The notes: generated by a model not told the origin, from the letters alone. DNA of 14,693 nt from SZUA-451 sp034721895 (GCA_034721895.1 JAYEND010000098.1:1-14693), one strand, 5' to 3'; shown: positions 6,235 to 14,351, counted from the stretch's first letter. Made by a program: numbers and translations.

Positions 6235-7065
6235 ATGAAACCCATCTACATTACCGATCTTGACCACACTTTCCTGCGAAGCGATCTTACGATCAGCCCC
6301 TACAGTCAAAAAGTCTGGAATGCCAAAAGCCGGGAAGCGATCCTTTCCGTTGCTACTGCCAGAAGCTTCAAAAAAAGCCATGAGTTTCTGGACAAACTTC
6401 ATCTTGCCGCTCCGATGATCCTGCTGGACGGGAGTATGGTCGTCTCTCCCGAAAAAGAACTGATCGATCTCAAGTTGGTCAACAAAGCTCTGGGGGATGC
6501 CGTCATCGATGAGGGAGCCAGATTTGATATCTATCCTTTTGTTATCGGCCTCAAAGATATGGATCTCAACGAAGCTTTCCTCTATCCAAACAGAGTCAAT
6601 GCCCTTCAGTCTCAGGTACTCCAAAACTACCAAAACGATGACCGTCTCGAGCTGCACAAAGAAATCCGTGCCATGGAGATGAACCTCAAGATCGTCTACT
6701 TTGGAGAAGAAAAAGAGCTCAGACCCCTCACTGAACATCTTCAAAAGACTTTCGGCCATGAACTGGAATACAAACTCTCCCCGGAAAAATACTCAGACGG
6801 CTACTTCCTGACCATTCTCCACCCACATGGCGACAAAGCCCATGCCCTCCAAACCATCGCAGGCTATCTCAAAAGGGATCTGGACGACTTTACCGTCTTT
6901 GGCGACAGCATCAACGATCTAGGGATGTTCGAAAAAGCCGGAACCGCAGTTGCAGTCCAGAATGCCCTGGATGAAGTAAAGGAAAAGGCCGATATCATTT
7001 TGCAGCATACCAATGATGAGGATGCGGTAGCGAAATATTTGGAAACATTAACTCTCAGAAAATAA
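6235..7065 (+). CDS. HAD-superfamily (Cof-like, type IIB) phosphatase
   Basis: Cytosolic Mg-dependent phosphatase, 276 residues, typical of the Cof/sugar-phosphatase branch. Catalytic motif I is TDLDHTFL with nucleophile D8 and acid/base D10; motif II is around SVATARS (T41); motif III lysine is K201 in HPHGDKAHAL; motif IV is FGDSINDLGMF (222-232, D224 and D228). A large cap domain sits between motifs II and III (about 80-185), as in type II HADs. The ribosome site is weak (GAGG) and the ATG is the only start that keeps motif I at the N-terminus. Its end overlaps the end of murU by 18 bases on the opposite strand. Substrate is not readable from sequence. Because the neighbours make and use MurNAc phosphates and no dedicated MurNAc-6-phosphate phosphatase (MupP) is present, a role in that pathway is possible, but MupP belongs to a different HAD subgroup. 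Confidence 0.88.
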   Translation: MKPIYITDLDHTFLRSDLTISPYSQKVWNAKSREAILSVATARSFKKSHEFLDKLHLAAPMILLDGSMVVSPEKELIDLKLVNKALGDAVIDEGARFDIYPFVIGLKDMDLNEAFLYPNRVNALQSQVLQNYQNDDRLELHKEIRAMEMNLKIVYFGEEKELRPLTEHLQKTFGHELEYKLSPEKYSDGYFLTILHPHGDKAHALQTIAGYLKRDLDDFTVFGDSINDLGMFEKAGTAVAVQNALDEVKEKADIILQHTNDEDAVAKYLETLTLRK

Positions 7066-7716
7066 ATGAATATTGAGCGCTTCCAGTCGCTCCGGAGTTC
7101 CTATATCCAACCACTCACCTTCGTAAAGTTCTCCAGTTACCTTACCCTCCTTCATTGCCTCCCTAAGCAAAGGTGCTAAAGCACTTTTACCATACGAAAC
7201 ACTCTCAAAGAGTTTTGGGGAGTAGTAGCCTATACCTGAAAATGTGTACTGCTTGGCATCGACAACAAAACTATCATTCAAAGCGAAATCCCCCTCAGGA
7301 TTATGCTCAGGGTTAGGCACGAGGATGAGATAGGCCAAGATACCTTCCGGAAGTATTTTAGTGTGGTCAAACTCATAGTCAGACCATATATCACCGTTTA
7401 CGACCAGGAACGGCTCATCCCCCAAGAGCGGCAAGGCTTTGACAATACCCCCTGCACTTTCCAAGGCACCCTCCTTGTGTTCATCTGAATATGTAATATT
7501 CACCCCCCACTCTGAACCGTCACCAAGAGCCTCAGGTATCTGATAACTCAAATGTGCAATATTGATAACAATATCATAAAATCCATCATGTGCTAGTCGT
7601 TCGATATGCCAGACAATCAGTGGAATGCCGCCTACTTCCAATAGTGGCTTTGGGATTTTATCCGTCAATGGCCTCATGCGCTCCCCCCGTCCTGCGGCCA
7701 ATATCATCGCTTTCAT
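7048..7716 (-). CDS. murU: N-acetylmuramate-1-phosphate uridylyltransferase MurU
   Basis: Makes UDP-MurNAc from MurNAc-alpha-1-phosphate and UTP, the last step of the shortcut that recycles cell-wall MurNAc directly to a peptidoglycan precursor. The product begins MKAMILAAGRGERMRPLTDK, the nucleotidyltransferase signature (G-x-G-x-R-M-x-P-L-T at 9-18), then KPLLEVGG (23-30), ESAGG (86-90), the metal-site VVNGD (105-109), and near the end EWLDIGTPERLEA. 222 residues, matching MurU. The frame is open to a TTG 21 bases earlier, but ATG 7716 is chosen: it starts one base after the amgK stop, is preceded by GGGAG, and gives the family's standard N-terminus. Last gene of the leftward series; it overlaps the HAD gene tail-to-tail by 18 bases, so there is no room for an ordinary terminator between them. 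Confidence 0.92.
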   Translation of the reverse strand: MKAMILAAGRGERMRPLTDKIPKPLLEVGGIPLIVWHIERLAHDGFYDIVINIAHLSYQIPEALGDGSEWGVNITYSDEHKEGALESAGGIVKALPLLGDEPFLVVNGDIWSDYEFDHTKILPEGILAYLILVPNPEHNPEGDFALNDSFVVDAKQYTFSGIGYYSPKLFESVSYGKSALAPLLREAMKEGKVTGELYEGEWLDIGTPERLEALNIHLFSES

Positions 7717-7717
7717 C

Positions 7718-8656
7718 TTAAACTCCCAATTTTTCAAATAGATTCAGGAGAGGTTTCATCTCCTCATATTTAGCACTCACCTCTTTTACATATTTCAGTG
7801 TCTGAGGGATATCATCCAGATAGCCATCTTTGCCATCTCTTAAGTGCAATCTCGCAAAAATTCCCAAAACTTTGATATGCCGTTGCAATCCCATAAAATC
7901 AAACCATCTCATAAAAGTTTCATCATCAATATCCAAGCCTTTTTTGTCTCTAAAGAGCAGTGCCAGCTTCTCAATTTTCACAGGGTCAAAGGAGATATAG
8001 CAGTCACGAAGCAGTGAAACCAGATCATAAGTTACAGCGCCTACTCTGGCATCCTGATAATCAATCACCACGATCTCATCTTGGGGTGTCAGCATCAGGT
8101 TGCGTGAATGAAAATCACGATGCACAAAAAAGCCCTGAGGTTGAGACAGCACCACTTCGATCACCTTCTCTATCGTTTTTGCAATGATCCGTCTTTCTAC
8201 ACTGTCAAGTGCTTTCCCCAGATACTTCTCAAGATACCACTCCTCCATCAGCTCCATCTCGAATCCGAGGAAAGCTGCATCGTAAAGAGGAAGCCCCTGC
8301 GTATCTGCCTGCTGCATCTTCACAATCTCATCCATAGCCTTGCTGTAAAAGCTATTAAAATTACTATTACTGAGTCTCTGCAGTAAATGCGTATTGCCCA
8401 GGTCTTCAAGCAGCAAAAAGCCCTCTTCGAGATTTTGCGCGAGAATCTTCGGTACTCGGACATCCGCTTTTACCAATCTTCCTGTCATTTCGATAAAAGG
8501 GCTCAAGCTCTCTTTTTGTAAAGAGCTGTCCATCACAATAGTGCTGCTCTTTCCATCTTTCAGGCGATAGTAGCTTCGGAAACTTGCATCTTCTGAAGCC
8601 ACTTCCAATTCCCCCCTATAACCGATGCGATTGATCCATGCCCGAATATTATTCAT
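7718..8656 (-). CDS. amgK: N-acetylmuramate/N-acetylglucosamine anomeric kinase AmgK
   Basis: Phosphorylates MurNAc (and GlcNAc) at the anomeric carbon, giving the substrate of MurU. Aminoglycoside-phosphotransferase-like fold: N-lobe with SEDASFRSYYRL (21-32) and LLLEDLGN (81-88, hinge), C-lobe catalytic loop VHRDFHSRNLML (178-189, D181 as base, N186 for metal) and metal-binding IDYQDAR (198-204, D199). 312 residues, close to known AmgK proteins (~340). The start overlaps the anmK stop by 8 bases and murU follows after one base, so the three genes are tightly coupled. The adjacency to anmK and murU is what distinguishes this from other APH-like kinases. Confidence 0.92.
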   Translation of the reverse strand: MNNIRAWINRIGYRGELEVASEDASFRSYYRLKDGKSSTIVMDSSLQKESLSPFIEMTGRLVKADVRVPKILAQNLEEGFLLLEDLGNTHLLQRLSNSNFNSFYSKAMDEIVKMQQADTQGLPLYDAAFLGFEMELMEEWYLEKYLGKALDSVERRIIAKTIEKVIEVVLSQPQGFFVHRDFHSRNLMLTPQDEIVVIDYQDARVGAVTYDLVSLLRDCYISFDPVKIEKLALLFRDKKGLDIDDETFMRWFDFMGLQRHIKVLGIFARLHLRDGKDGYLDDIPQTLKYVKEVSAKYEEMKPLLNLFEKLGV

Positions 8657-9725
8657 AGAGACCGCCCAATATACTATTTTCTTTCGTCCCGGTCACCGCC
8701 CTGAGATCAACCGGTTCTTTATGAATACGCTTATACGCCAGCCAGGCAAATGCCATCGCTTCCAAACTATCTGCATTGGCAGCAATTACTACTTCGATAT
8801 TTGGCATGATCGCTTTGATACGCTCGACAAGAAAACTGTTTTTGGCTCCTCCACCACAAAGAAGGACTATGTCTCTATAAAACTTCAATGCTTCATTGGA
8901 GATACTTATGGCTGTAAGCTCAAGAAGTGTTCTTTGGATATCTTCAGGCTTATAGGATTGAGAAGTCAAATACTCTTCCAGCCAGGCCTTGTTAAACTTC
9001 TCCCTGCCTGTACTTTTTGGATAGTCTTGCTTAAAATAACTATCGTTTAGCATCTGCCCTAACAGAGTATAGTCTACTTTTCCACTCCTTGCCCACTGAC
9101 CATCCTTATCATAGTCAACATCCTTATAGTCCGCTATCCATCTATCCATGAGCACGTTACCAGGGCCTGTGTCATAACCTATGAGCTTCTCATCAATGAC
9201 AGTGATGTTTGCCATACCTCCTATATTGACAATAGCTATCTTGTCACTTGTATCGCCAAATAAAAATGCGTGAAAAGCCGGAGCAAAAGGTGCACCCTGC
9301 CCTCCCAAAGCCATATCTTTGCGTCGAAAATCTGCTACGACCGGGATTCCTGTCCTCGCAGTGATAATGTTGGGATCTCCCAGTTGCATTGAAAATGGAT
9401 AGTTGCTTTCAGGCTCATGCCAAAGTGTTTGCCCGTGAGAACCTATGGCTTTGATATCTATGGGATCAAGATACTCTTGCAAAAGCAGTGCATTGACAGC
9501 CTCAGCAAACAAAAGCCCCAAACGATGATCCAACTCTCCTACCTTTAGCAAACTTGTCTGGCCTTCTATCACGGCGAGTATCTCTCTTTTAAGTTGATCC
9601 GAAAGAGGATACTCCAAAGCACTGAGCAACCTGCAGGCAGCCCCATCTATCTCACAAAGCGCCACATCCACCCCATCCAAACTTGTGCCGGACATGAGAC
9701 CAATAAAAAGTTCTTTGGTTTTCAT
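8649..9725 (-). CDS. anmK: Anhydro-N-acetylmuramic acid kinase AnmK
   Basis: Opens the 1,6-anhydro bond of anhydroMurNAc released by lytic transglycosylases and phosphorylates it, giving MurNAc-6-phosphate. Hexokinase/ASKHA-type fold: phosphate-binding GLMSGTSLDGVD (9-20), then SHGQTLWHEP, a GDPNIITARTGIPVVADFR segment, GGQGAPFAPAFH, IVNIGGMANIT, the GYDTGPGNVLMD motif and C-terminal LLCGGGAKNSFL. 358 residues, close to the ~370 of E. coli AnmK. The start ATG shares ATGA with the hsdR stop and has only a poor ribosome site, so translation is probably coupled to hsdR. It heads the recycling trio with amgK and murU; the phosphatase needed between the AnmK and AmgK products is not obvious here. 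Confidence 0.95.
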   Translation of the reverse strand: MKTKELFIGLMSGTSLDGVDVALCEIDGAACRLLSALEYPLSDQLKREILAVIEGQTSLLKVGELDHRLGLLFAEAVNALLLQEYLDPIDIKAIGSHGQTLWHEPESNYPFSMQLGDPNIITARTGIPVVADFRRKDMALGGQGAPFAPAFHAFLFGDTSDKIAIVNIGGMANITVIDEKLIGYDTGPGNVLMDRWIADYKDVDYDKDGQWARSGKVDYTLLGQMLNDSYFKQDYPKSTGREKFNKAWLEEYLTSQSYKPEDIQRTLLELTAISISNEALKFYRDIVLLCGGGAKNSFLVERIKAIMPNIEVVIAANADSLEAMAFAWLAYKRIHKEPVDLRAVTGTKENSILGGLYE

Positions 9726-12700
9726 GCAGCCAACTCACTGGCGATCATCTCAGCCTGTTTCAACACCGTCTCAGTAGCTAACTTCTGCATATCAGGCGGA
9801 TACCCAAACTGTCGCAAGGTTCGCTTCACAATAACCTTCAACTTAGCTCTCACACTCTCTTTGATAGTCCAATCTATAGATGCATTAGCTTTTACTCTTT
9901 CTGTAAGAACAACTGCCAACTCCCTTAATACATCTTGTTCCATAACTTCTTTAGCACTATCATTGTTTGCTATAGCCGTATAAAATGCATACTCAAAATC
10001 AGTTAACCCCATTGCCTTAGGTTCTTCATCCATTTTATGGATCTCTTTACTGAGCTTTATGAGTTCTTCTATCACTTCAGCCGCAGTAATGATTTTGTTA
10101 TGATACTTTTTGATGGAGTTTTCTAGCATTTCCATAAGAGATTTACTCTGAACAAGATTCTTCTTTGATCTAGTCTTTATCTCATCGTTAAGAAGTTTTT
10201 TAAGTACTTCCATGGCAATATTTTTATGCTTCATTCCCTGTACTTCTAACAAGAACTCTTCAGATAGTATGGAGATATCAGGTTTCTTAATACCAGATGC
10301 ATCAAAAATATCTATCACCTGTTCCGTGACCAAAGCTTTATCTATGACTTGCCTGATAGTTGTTTCCATCTCTTCATCTGTTCTACTGGAACCTGCACTA
10401 TCAAACTTAGCCAATCTTGCTTTTACAGCTTGGAAGAATGAAACTTCATCTTTGACATCCATAGCTTCTTCATGAGGTACAGCTATGGCAAAAGCCTGAG
10501 ACAAAGCCGTTACTTCATCAATGTATCTCTTTTTACCATCTTCAAGACCCAATATATGTTCTTCTGCTTCAAGTATCAGTGATAGTTTAGTTCTTGTATC
10601 TGCTTCAAAATACTCTTCATAGGCAAAGCCATGATACATCTGAGATACAACTTCCAGTTTTTCTAGCATCAAGGCAACTGCTTGTTCCTGTGCCAAAGCA
10701 GGATCACCCTTTCCTCCACTATCACTATAAAAAGAGAGTGCTTTTTTCAGATCACTGGCAATCCCAAGGTAATCAACAACCAATCCCCCAGGTTTATCTT
10801 TATACACCCTGCTAACCCTTGCTATTGCCTGCATAAGGTTATGCCCTTTCATGGGCTTGTCTATGTAAAGTGTATGCATAGACGGAGCATCAAATCCAGT
10901 GAGCCACATATCTCTGACAATGACCAGTTTCAACTTATCATTCACATCTTTCATTCTATTGGCGAGATCTCTTCTCTGCTGTTTAGTCGTATGATGTTTT
11001 GCCATAAGCGGTCCGTCACTGGAACTTGCCGTCATCACAACTTTTATAACACCCTTAGTTAGATCATCACTGTGCCACTCTGGTTTGAGCTTGATGATCT
11101 CCGCATAAAGACTTGCTGCGATTCTTCTACTCATTGCAACGATCATCCCTTTACCGTTAAACACCTCTTGACGACTCTCAAAATGTGTCACGATGTCTTT
11201 TGCCACCTCTTTTACTCTATTTTCACTTCCTATAAGCGCTTCAAGCTGTGTCCATTTGGCTTTTGCTTTTTGTGTTTCACTCAAATCATCATTTTTAAGT
11301 TCACTGTCTAACTCTTTGACTAGCTCTTTACCTTCATCACTAAGCGTGATCTTCGCCAACCTGCTCTCATAGTAGATCTTCACTGTAGCCCCATCTTCAA
11401 CTGCTTGTGAAATATCATAAATGTCTACATAGTCACCAAACACGGCAGGCGTGTTGACATCGGTACTCTCTATGGGTGTACCTGTAAATCCTAAGTAGGT
11501 TGCATTTGGCAGTGCATCTCTAAGATACTTGGCAAATCCATACACTATTTTTTTACCTATAACATTGCCTTTGGCATCTTTTTCATCTACTGTTTTAGGT
11601 TTAAATCCGTATTGTGTTCTGTGGGCTTCATCTGCTATGACAATGACATTTTTTCTCTCTGAGAGTACATCATAAACATTCCCCTCTTCAGGTTGAAACT
11701 TTTGGATGGTAGCAAAGACCACACCACCGGAAGCTACCTTTAGCAGACTTTTCAAATGTTCTCTGTCTTCAGCCTGCACAGGCTTTTGTCTCAGCAGACT
11801 CTGAGAAGAAGCAAAGGTATCAAAGAGTTGGTCATCTAAATCATTTCTATCTGTTATGACAAGTATAGTCGGGTTATCTAAAGCAAGGACTATCTTACCC
11901 GTATAAAACACCATAGAGAGCGATTTACCGCTTCCCTGAGTATGCCATACCACACCAGCCTTTCTGTCTCCCTTTGGCTGTTTTTCAACGCTTCTCAATC
12001 CATAGGTAATCGGGTCTTCATTTACATGTTCAACATAGCCATCAAGCGCCGTAGCTCTCAGTGTGGACTGTACTGCTTTGTTAACAGCGTAGTATTGATG
12101 ATAGGCTGCCAGTTTCTTTACAGTCTCTATGGTTGTGATGCCAGTCTTAGCGTCTTCATGAGTACTTTTTTCATAAACGATGAAACTTCGTACAAGGTCT
12201 AAGAGTGTTGCAGGGTTAAGCATCCCGTCTATCAAGGTTTCTACCTGAGAGATGAGCTTAGAAGCTTCGCTCTTACCGTCAGAACTTTTCCAAGACATAA
12301 AACGAGTAAGTCCTGCCGAGATTGTTCCTGCTTTAGCTTCCAACCCATCAGAAATAACACAAAAAGCATTGTAAGTAAACAATGAAGGTATCACACTTTT
12401 ATAAGTCTGTATTTGCTTATATGCTGACCTGATCGTGGCATTTTCATCTACCGGGTTTTTGAGTTCCACTACAACCAAAGGTAAGCCGTTTATAAAAAGT
12501 ATAAGGTCTGGTCGTTTGTTTATGCCGTTCTCTACTATGGTAAACTGATTTGTTACCACAAAGTCATTGGACATGACATCATCAAACTCTATGAGTTTCA
12601 CTATCTCACCTCTAGTCACACCATCCTGCTGCCTCTCAACAGTGATCCCCTCAGTAAGCATTGCATGAAAGGCTTCATTGTCCACTAAAAGCTCTGTAGA

Positions 12701-12934
12701 TTTAAGTCGTAATATCTGCTTCGTGGCATCTTCTATAAGATCATAGTCCAAAGTGGGGTTAATGCTTATGAGAGACTCTTGAAGCTTCTCTTTCAAGATC
12801 ACATCTTCAAATGACTCCCTCATAGGTTGTTCACTGTCAGGTGCAATGTCAGGAGCGTAGATATATTTGAACCCTTGCTTTTCTAAAAGTTCTATGGTAA
12901 AGAGTTCTATTTCATTTTCTGTTATTTTGTCCAT
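9722..12934 (-). CDS. hsdR: Type I restriction-modification enzyme, restriction/translocation subunit HsdR
   Basis: Motor and nuclease subunit of a type I restriction complex (R2M2S): recognises unmodified sites with HsdM/HsdS, translocates DNA using ATP and cuts at a distance. 1070 residues, full length for the family and uninterrupted. Order of domains: PD-(D/E)xK nuclease with RPDLILF (D143) and VVELKNP (E157, K159); helicase motif I WHTQGSGKS (330-338); ILVITDRNDLDDQL (357-370); motif II IADEAHRTQYG (433-443); motif III LGFTGTPIES (481-490); later VIVRDMWLTGFDAPSMHTLY and QAIARVSRV (motifs V and VI); then a helical C-terminal region that should contact HsdM. The start overlaps the fic stop by 13 bases, the stop overlaps anmK as ATGA. 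hsdM and hsdS are not in the window; the RhuM gene at the right edge suggests they lie further right. Confidence 0.97.
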   Translation of the reverse strand: MDKITENEIELFTIELLEKQGFKYIYAPDIAPDSEQPMRESFEDVILKEKLQESLISINPTLDYDLIEDATKQILRLKSTELLVDNEAFHAMLTEGITVERQQDGVTRGEIVKLIEFDDVMSNDFVVTNQFTIVENGINKRPDLILFINGLPLVVVELKNPVDENATIRSAYKQIQTYKSVIPSLFTYNAFCVISDGLEAKAGTISAGLTRFMSWKSSDGKSEASKLISQVETLIDGMLNPATLLDLVRSFIVYEKSTHEDAKTGITTIETVKKLAAYHQYYAVNKAVQSTLRATALDGYVEHVNEDPITYGLRSVEKQPKGDRKAGVVWHTQGSGKSLSMVFYTGKIVLALDNPTILVITDRNDLDDQLFDTFASSQSLLRQKPVQAEDREHLKSLLKVASGGVVFATIQKFQPEEGNVYDVLSERKNVIVIADEAHRTQYGFKPKTVDEKDAKGNVIGKKIVYGFAKYLRDALPNATYLGFTGTPIESTDVNTPAVFGDYVDIYDISQAVEDGATVKIYYESRLAKITLSDEGKELVKELDSELKNDDLSETQKAKAKWTQLEALIGSENRVKEVAKDIVTHFESRQEVFNGKGMIVAMSRRIAASLYAEIIKLKPEWHSDDLTKGVIKVVMTASSSDGPLMAKHHTTKQQRRDLANRMKDVNDKLKLVIVRDMWLTGFDAPSMHTLYIDKPMKGHNLMQAIARVSRVYKDKPGGLVVDYLGIASDLKKALSFYSDSGGKGDPALAQEQAVALMLEKLEVVSQMYHGFAYEEYFEADTRTKLSLILEAEEHILGLEDGKKRYIDEVTALSQAFAIAVPHEEAMDVKDEVSFFQAVKARLAKFDSAGSSRTDEEMETTIRQVIDKALVTEQVIDIFDASGIKKPDISILSEEFLLEVQGMKHKNIAMEVLKKLLNDEIKTRSKKNLVQSKSLMEMLENSIKKYHNKIITAAEVIEELIKLSKEIHKMDEEPKAMGLTDFEYAFYTAIANNDSAKEVMEQDVLRELAVVLTERVKANASIDWTIKESVRAKLKVIVKRTLRQFGYPPDMQKLATETVLKQAEMIASELAA

Positions 12935-13542
12935 TTATGAAGTCCATCAAAGATAATCTTTTCAAATTTACTGCAATCTGCAAACTGCACACACTCTATG
13001 GAGGCTTCTATATACTTTTTACTGGAAATGGTGGAGTAGTCAATGTATTTGTACCCATTATAAACAGCCATCATATCAAAAAACAGTCTTGTAATTCTTC
13101 CATTTAATTCATAAAATGGGTGTAGTGCTATTATCTCACATTTATAATAGGCTAATTTTTTGGCAAATACTTCTTTGGAGTATTTTTCATAGTCTTTTAA
13201 ATAATTATCTTCTTTCAGTTCGTCAAATATCTTTTTTGATGAACTCTTCACAAACTCACCTTGACAAAATCTACTATCACCTTTTGACATATTGAAATCT
13301 CTATATTTACCGGCCCATTCATATAATGATTCAAAAGTCCTTTTATGTAGACCTATAAAATACTTTTCATCAAAAACAGTATCTTCTTTTAACTCATCAT
13401 AAAAAACAGTATATGCTTCTTCTATGAGCTCTTTTTCAAACTCTTGTATCTCTTCGCTGTCTGCTATAGTTAGTCTATTTTTTGGTATGCTTGTGCCATC
13501 AATATATAAACTGCTATCTTTTAATTGATACTTTGATGCCAT
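12922..13542 (-). CDS. Fic-domain protein (probable AMPylating toxin)
   Basis: Fic enzymes transfer AMP (or another nucleotide group) from a nucleotide to protein side chains; many bacterial ones are toxins. 206 residues, a single Fic domain. The active-site loop is HPFYELNGRITR (141-152): H141 is the catalytic base, N147 the metal/phosphate ligand, R149 and R152 bind phosphate. The consensus is HPFx(D/E)GNGRxxR, so the glycine before N is leucine here (codon TTA). The substrate-binding flap is likely around the KGDSRFCQGEFV region (87-98). No S/T-x-x-x-E-G/N inhibitory motif is seen in this protein, as expected of a class I Fic whose inhibitor is a separate small protein; such a protein is encoded immediately upstream, overlapping the fic start by 29 bases. 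Ribosome site AGGGAA lies within that antitoxin gene. AT-rich composition suggests horizontal acquisition. Confidence 0.88.
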   Translation of the reverse strand: MASKYQLKDSSLYIDGTSIPKNRLTIADSEEIQEFEKELIEEAYTVFYDELKEDTVFDEKYFIGLHKRTFESLYEWAGKYRDFNMSKGDSRFCQGEFVKSSSKKIFDELKEDNYLKDYEKYSKEVFAKKLAYYKCEIIALHPFYELNGRITRLFFDMMAVYNGYKYIDYSTISSKKYIEASIECVQFADCSKFEKIIFDGLHKWTK

Positions 13543-13666
13543 ACTTTTCCCTTAGACTCTTTACTTTCTTTACTACATCTTTACTGGCTGCCTGATAGCC
13601 TTCGATACTTTGTGTAGTATTAATGATCTTTTTTAAGTATTTCTGGTCAACTGGATTTTTGCTCAT
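13514..13666 (-). CDS. Small Fic antitoxin (class I, VbhA/FicA-type)
   Basis: A 50-residue protein, easily missed by length filters: start MSKNPVDQKYLKKI, end KYGIKVSIKR. Residues 18-23 read TQSIEG, an exact fit to the Fic inhibitory motif [S/T]-x-x-x-E-[G/N], with E22 as the residue that would pair with the second conserved arginine of the Fic active site (R152) and block productive ATP binding. The rest is predicted helical and basic (KDVVKKVKSLREKYG), as in known small Fic antitoxins, where the motif likewise sits near the start of the chain. Ribosome site AAGGAA 8 bases before the ATG. It begins 18 bases after the DUF6088 stop and overlaps the fic start by 29 bases in another frame, the usual antitoxin-before-toxin layout. 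Family homology rests on motif and position only. Confidence 0.8.
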   Translation of the reverse strand: MSKNPVDQKYLKKIINTTQSIEGYQAASKDVVKKVKSLREKYGIKVSIKR

Positions 13667-13684
13667 TTTAATTCCTTGTAGTTA

Positions 13685-14302
13685 TTATATCTTTTTTTCA
13701 AATTTACATATCTGTTTAATAGCATCATATATCCAGATAGTAGTCGTCTGGGTATCACTCAATATTTTACTATACATTTTAGGTTCTATATAACTTCTAG
13801 TCTTTGCTATCACATCTTTGGTGATATGTTCTTTGCCCAAAGCTTTTAATGCTTGTACGATGAGTTTGCTCTCATCATATTTAAAGCCCATATTCTTAAG
13901 AGATGATTTTTTAAATTCTAATGTTGTCCCCTGTATATCATACGTTCTATTTGCACCATCACTTAAGTAAATATATCTGCCTGCTACTTGTGTAGATAAA
14001 CCCATGATATTTAAAGCACTCTCTCCCGATATCTCTATACGCCAATTAAACTTTCTTGCAAGTGCCTTTGCAACTTCTTCGATGTTTGGGCTTAGTTCCT
14101 GGTTTAAAAAATCACTATACTCAGGATAATCATAAATGCCACGAGTAACTCTTCGAATCTTATGTTTCTTGACCAAGGTGGAGAGTGCTTTATCTATGCT
14201 ATCTCTCGAAAAATCACCGATAAAATCAATAGAACTAAAGGCATAGCCATCTACTTTTTTATTTTTTATCGTTGAGAGTATCTTGTTTTCGATAGATTTC
14301 AT
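13685..14302 (-). CDS. DUF6088-family winged-helix protein (AbiEi-like antitoxin)
   Basis: 205 residues of the DUF6088 type, related to AbiEi antitoxins/transcriptional repressors. Residues 1-60 form a winged helix ending in the wing RRVTRGIYDYPEYS; the middle carries the family landmarks SPNIEEVAKALARKFNWRI (71-89), SGESALNIMGLSTQV (92-106) and YLSDGANRTYDI (112-123). AbiEi proteins bind inverted repeats upstream of their own genes and normally precede an AbiEii nucleotidyltransferase toxin; no such toxin is here. Instead the FicA-Fic pair follows after 18 bases. A promoter with an 11-bp-arm inverted repeat lies directly upstream, which supports self-repression. ATG has AGGAT upstream. Similar genes occur in type I restriction loci. 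Confidence 0.8.
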   Translation of the reverse strand: MKSIENKILSTIKNKKVDGYAFSSIDFIGDFSRDSIDKALSTLVKKHKIRRVTRGIYDYPEYSDFLNQELSPNIEEVAKALARKFNWRIEISGESALNIMGLSTQVAGRYIYLSDGANRTYDIQGTTLEFKKSSLKNMGFKYDESKLIVQALKALGKEHITKDVIAKTRSYIEPKMYSKILSDTQTTTIWIYDAIKQICKFEKKI

Positions 14303-14321
14303 AACTGATCCTAAATTATTT

Positions 14322-14351
14322 TTTCAGAAAAATATATCATTTTTTCTGAAA
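14322..14351. promoter_or_regulatory. Perfect 11-bp-arm inverted repeat, candidate DUF6088 operator
   Basis: TTTCAGAAAAA (14322-14332), eight bases, TTTTTCTGAAA (14341-14351). It covers the spacer and -10 of the DUF6088 promoter and the presumed start site, just 20 bases before the ATG. A terminator for the upstream RhuM gene is less likely: only two G-C pairs per arm and no T-run after the stem. Confidence 0.7.

Noticed and set aside
6172..6759. 195-codon antisense frame opposite the HAD phosphatase
   Set aside because: Antisense to a gene with clear HAD motifs; no recognisable domain.
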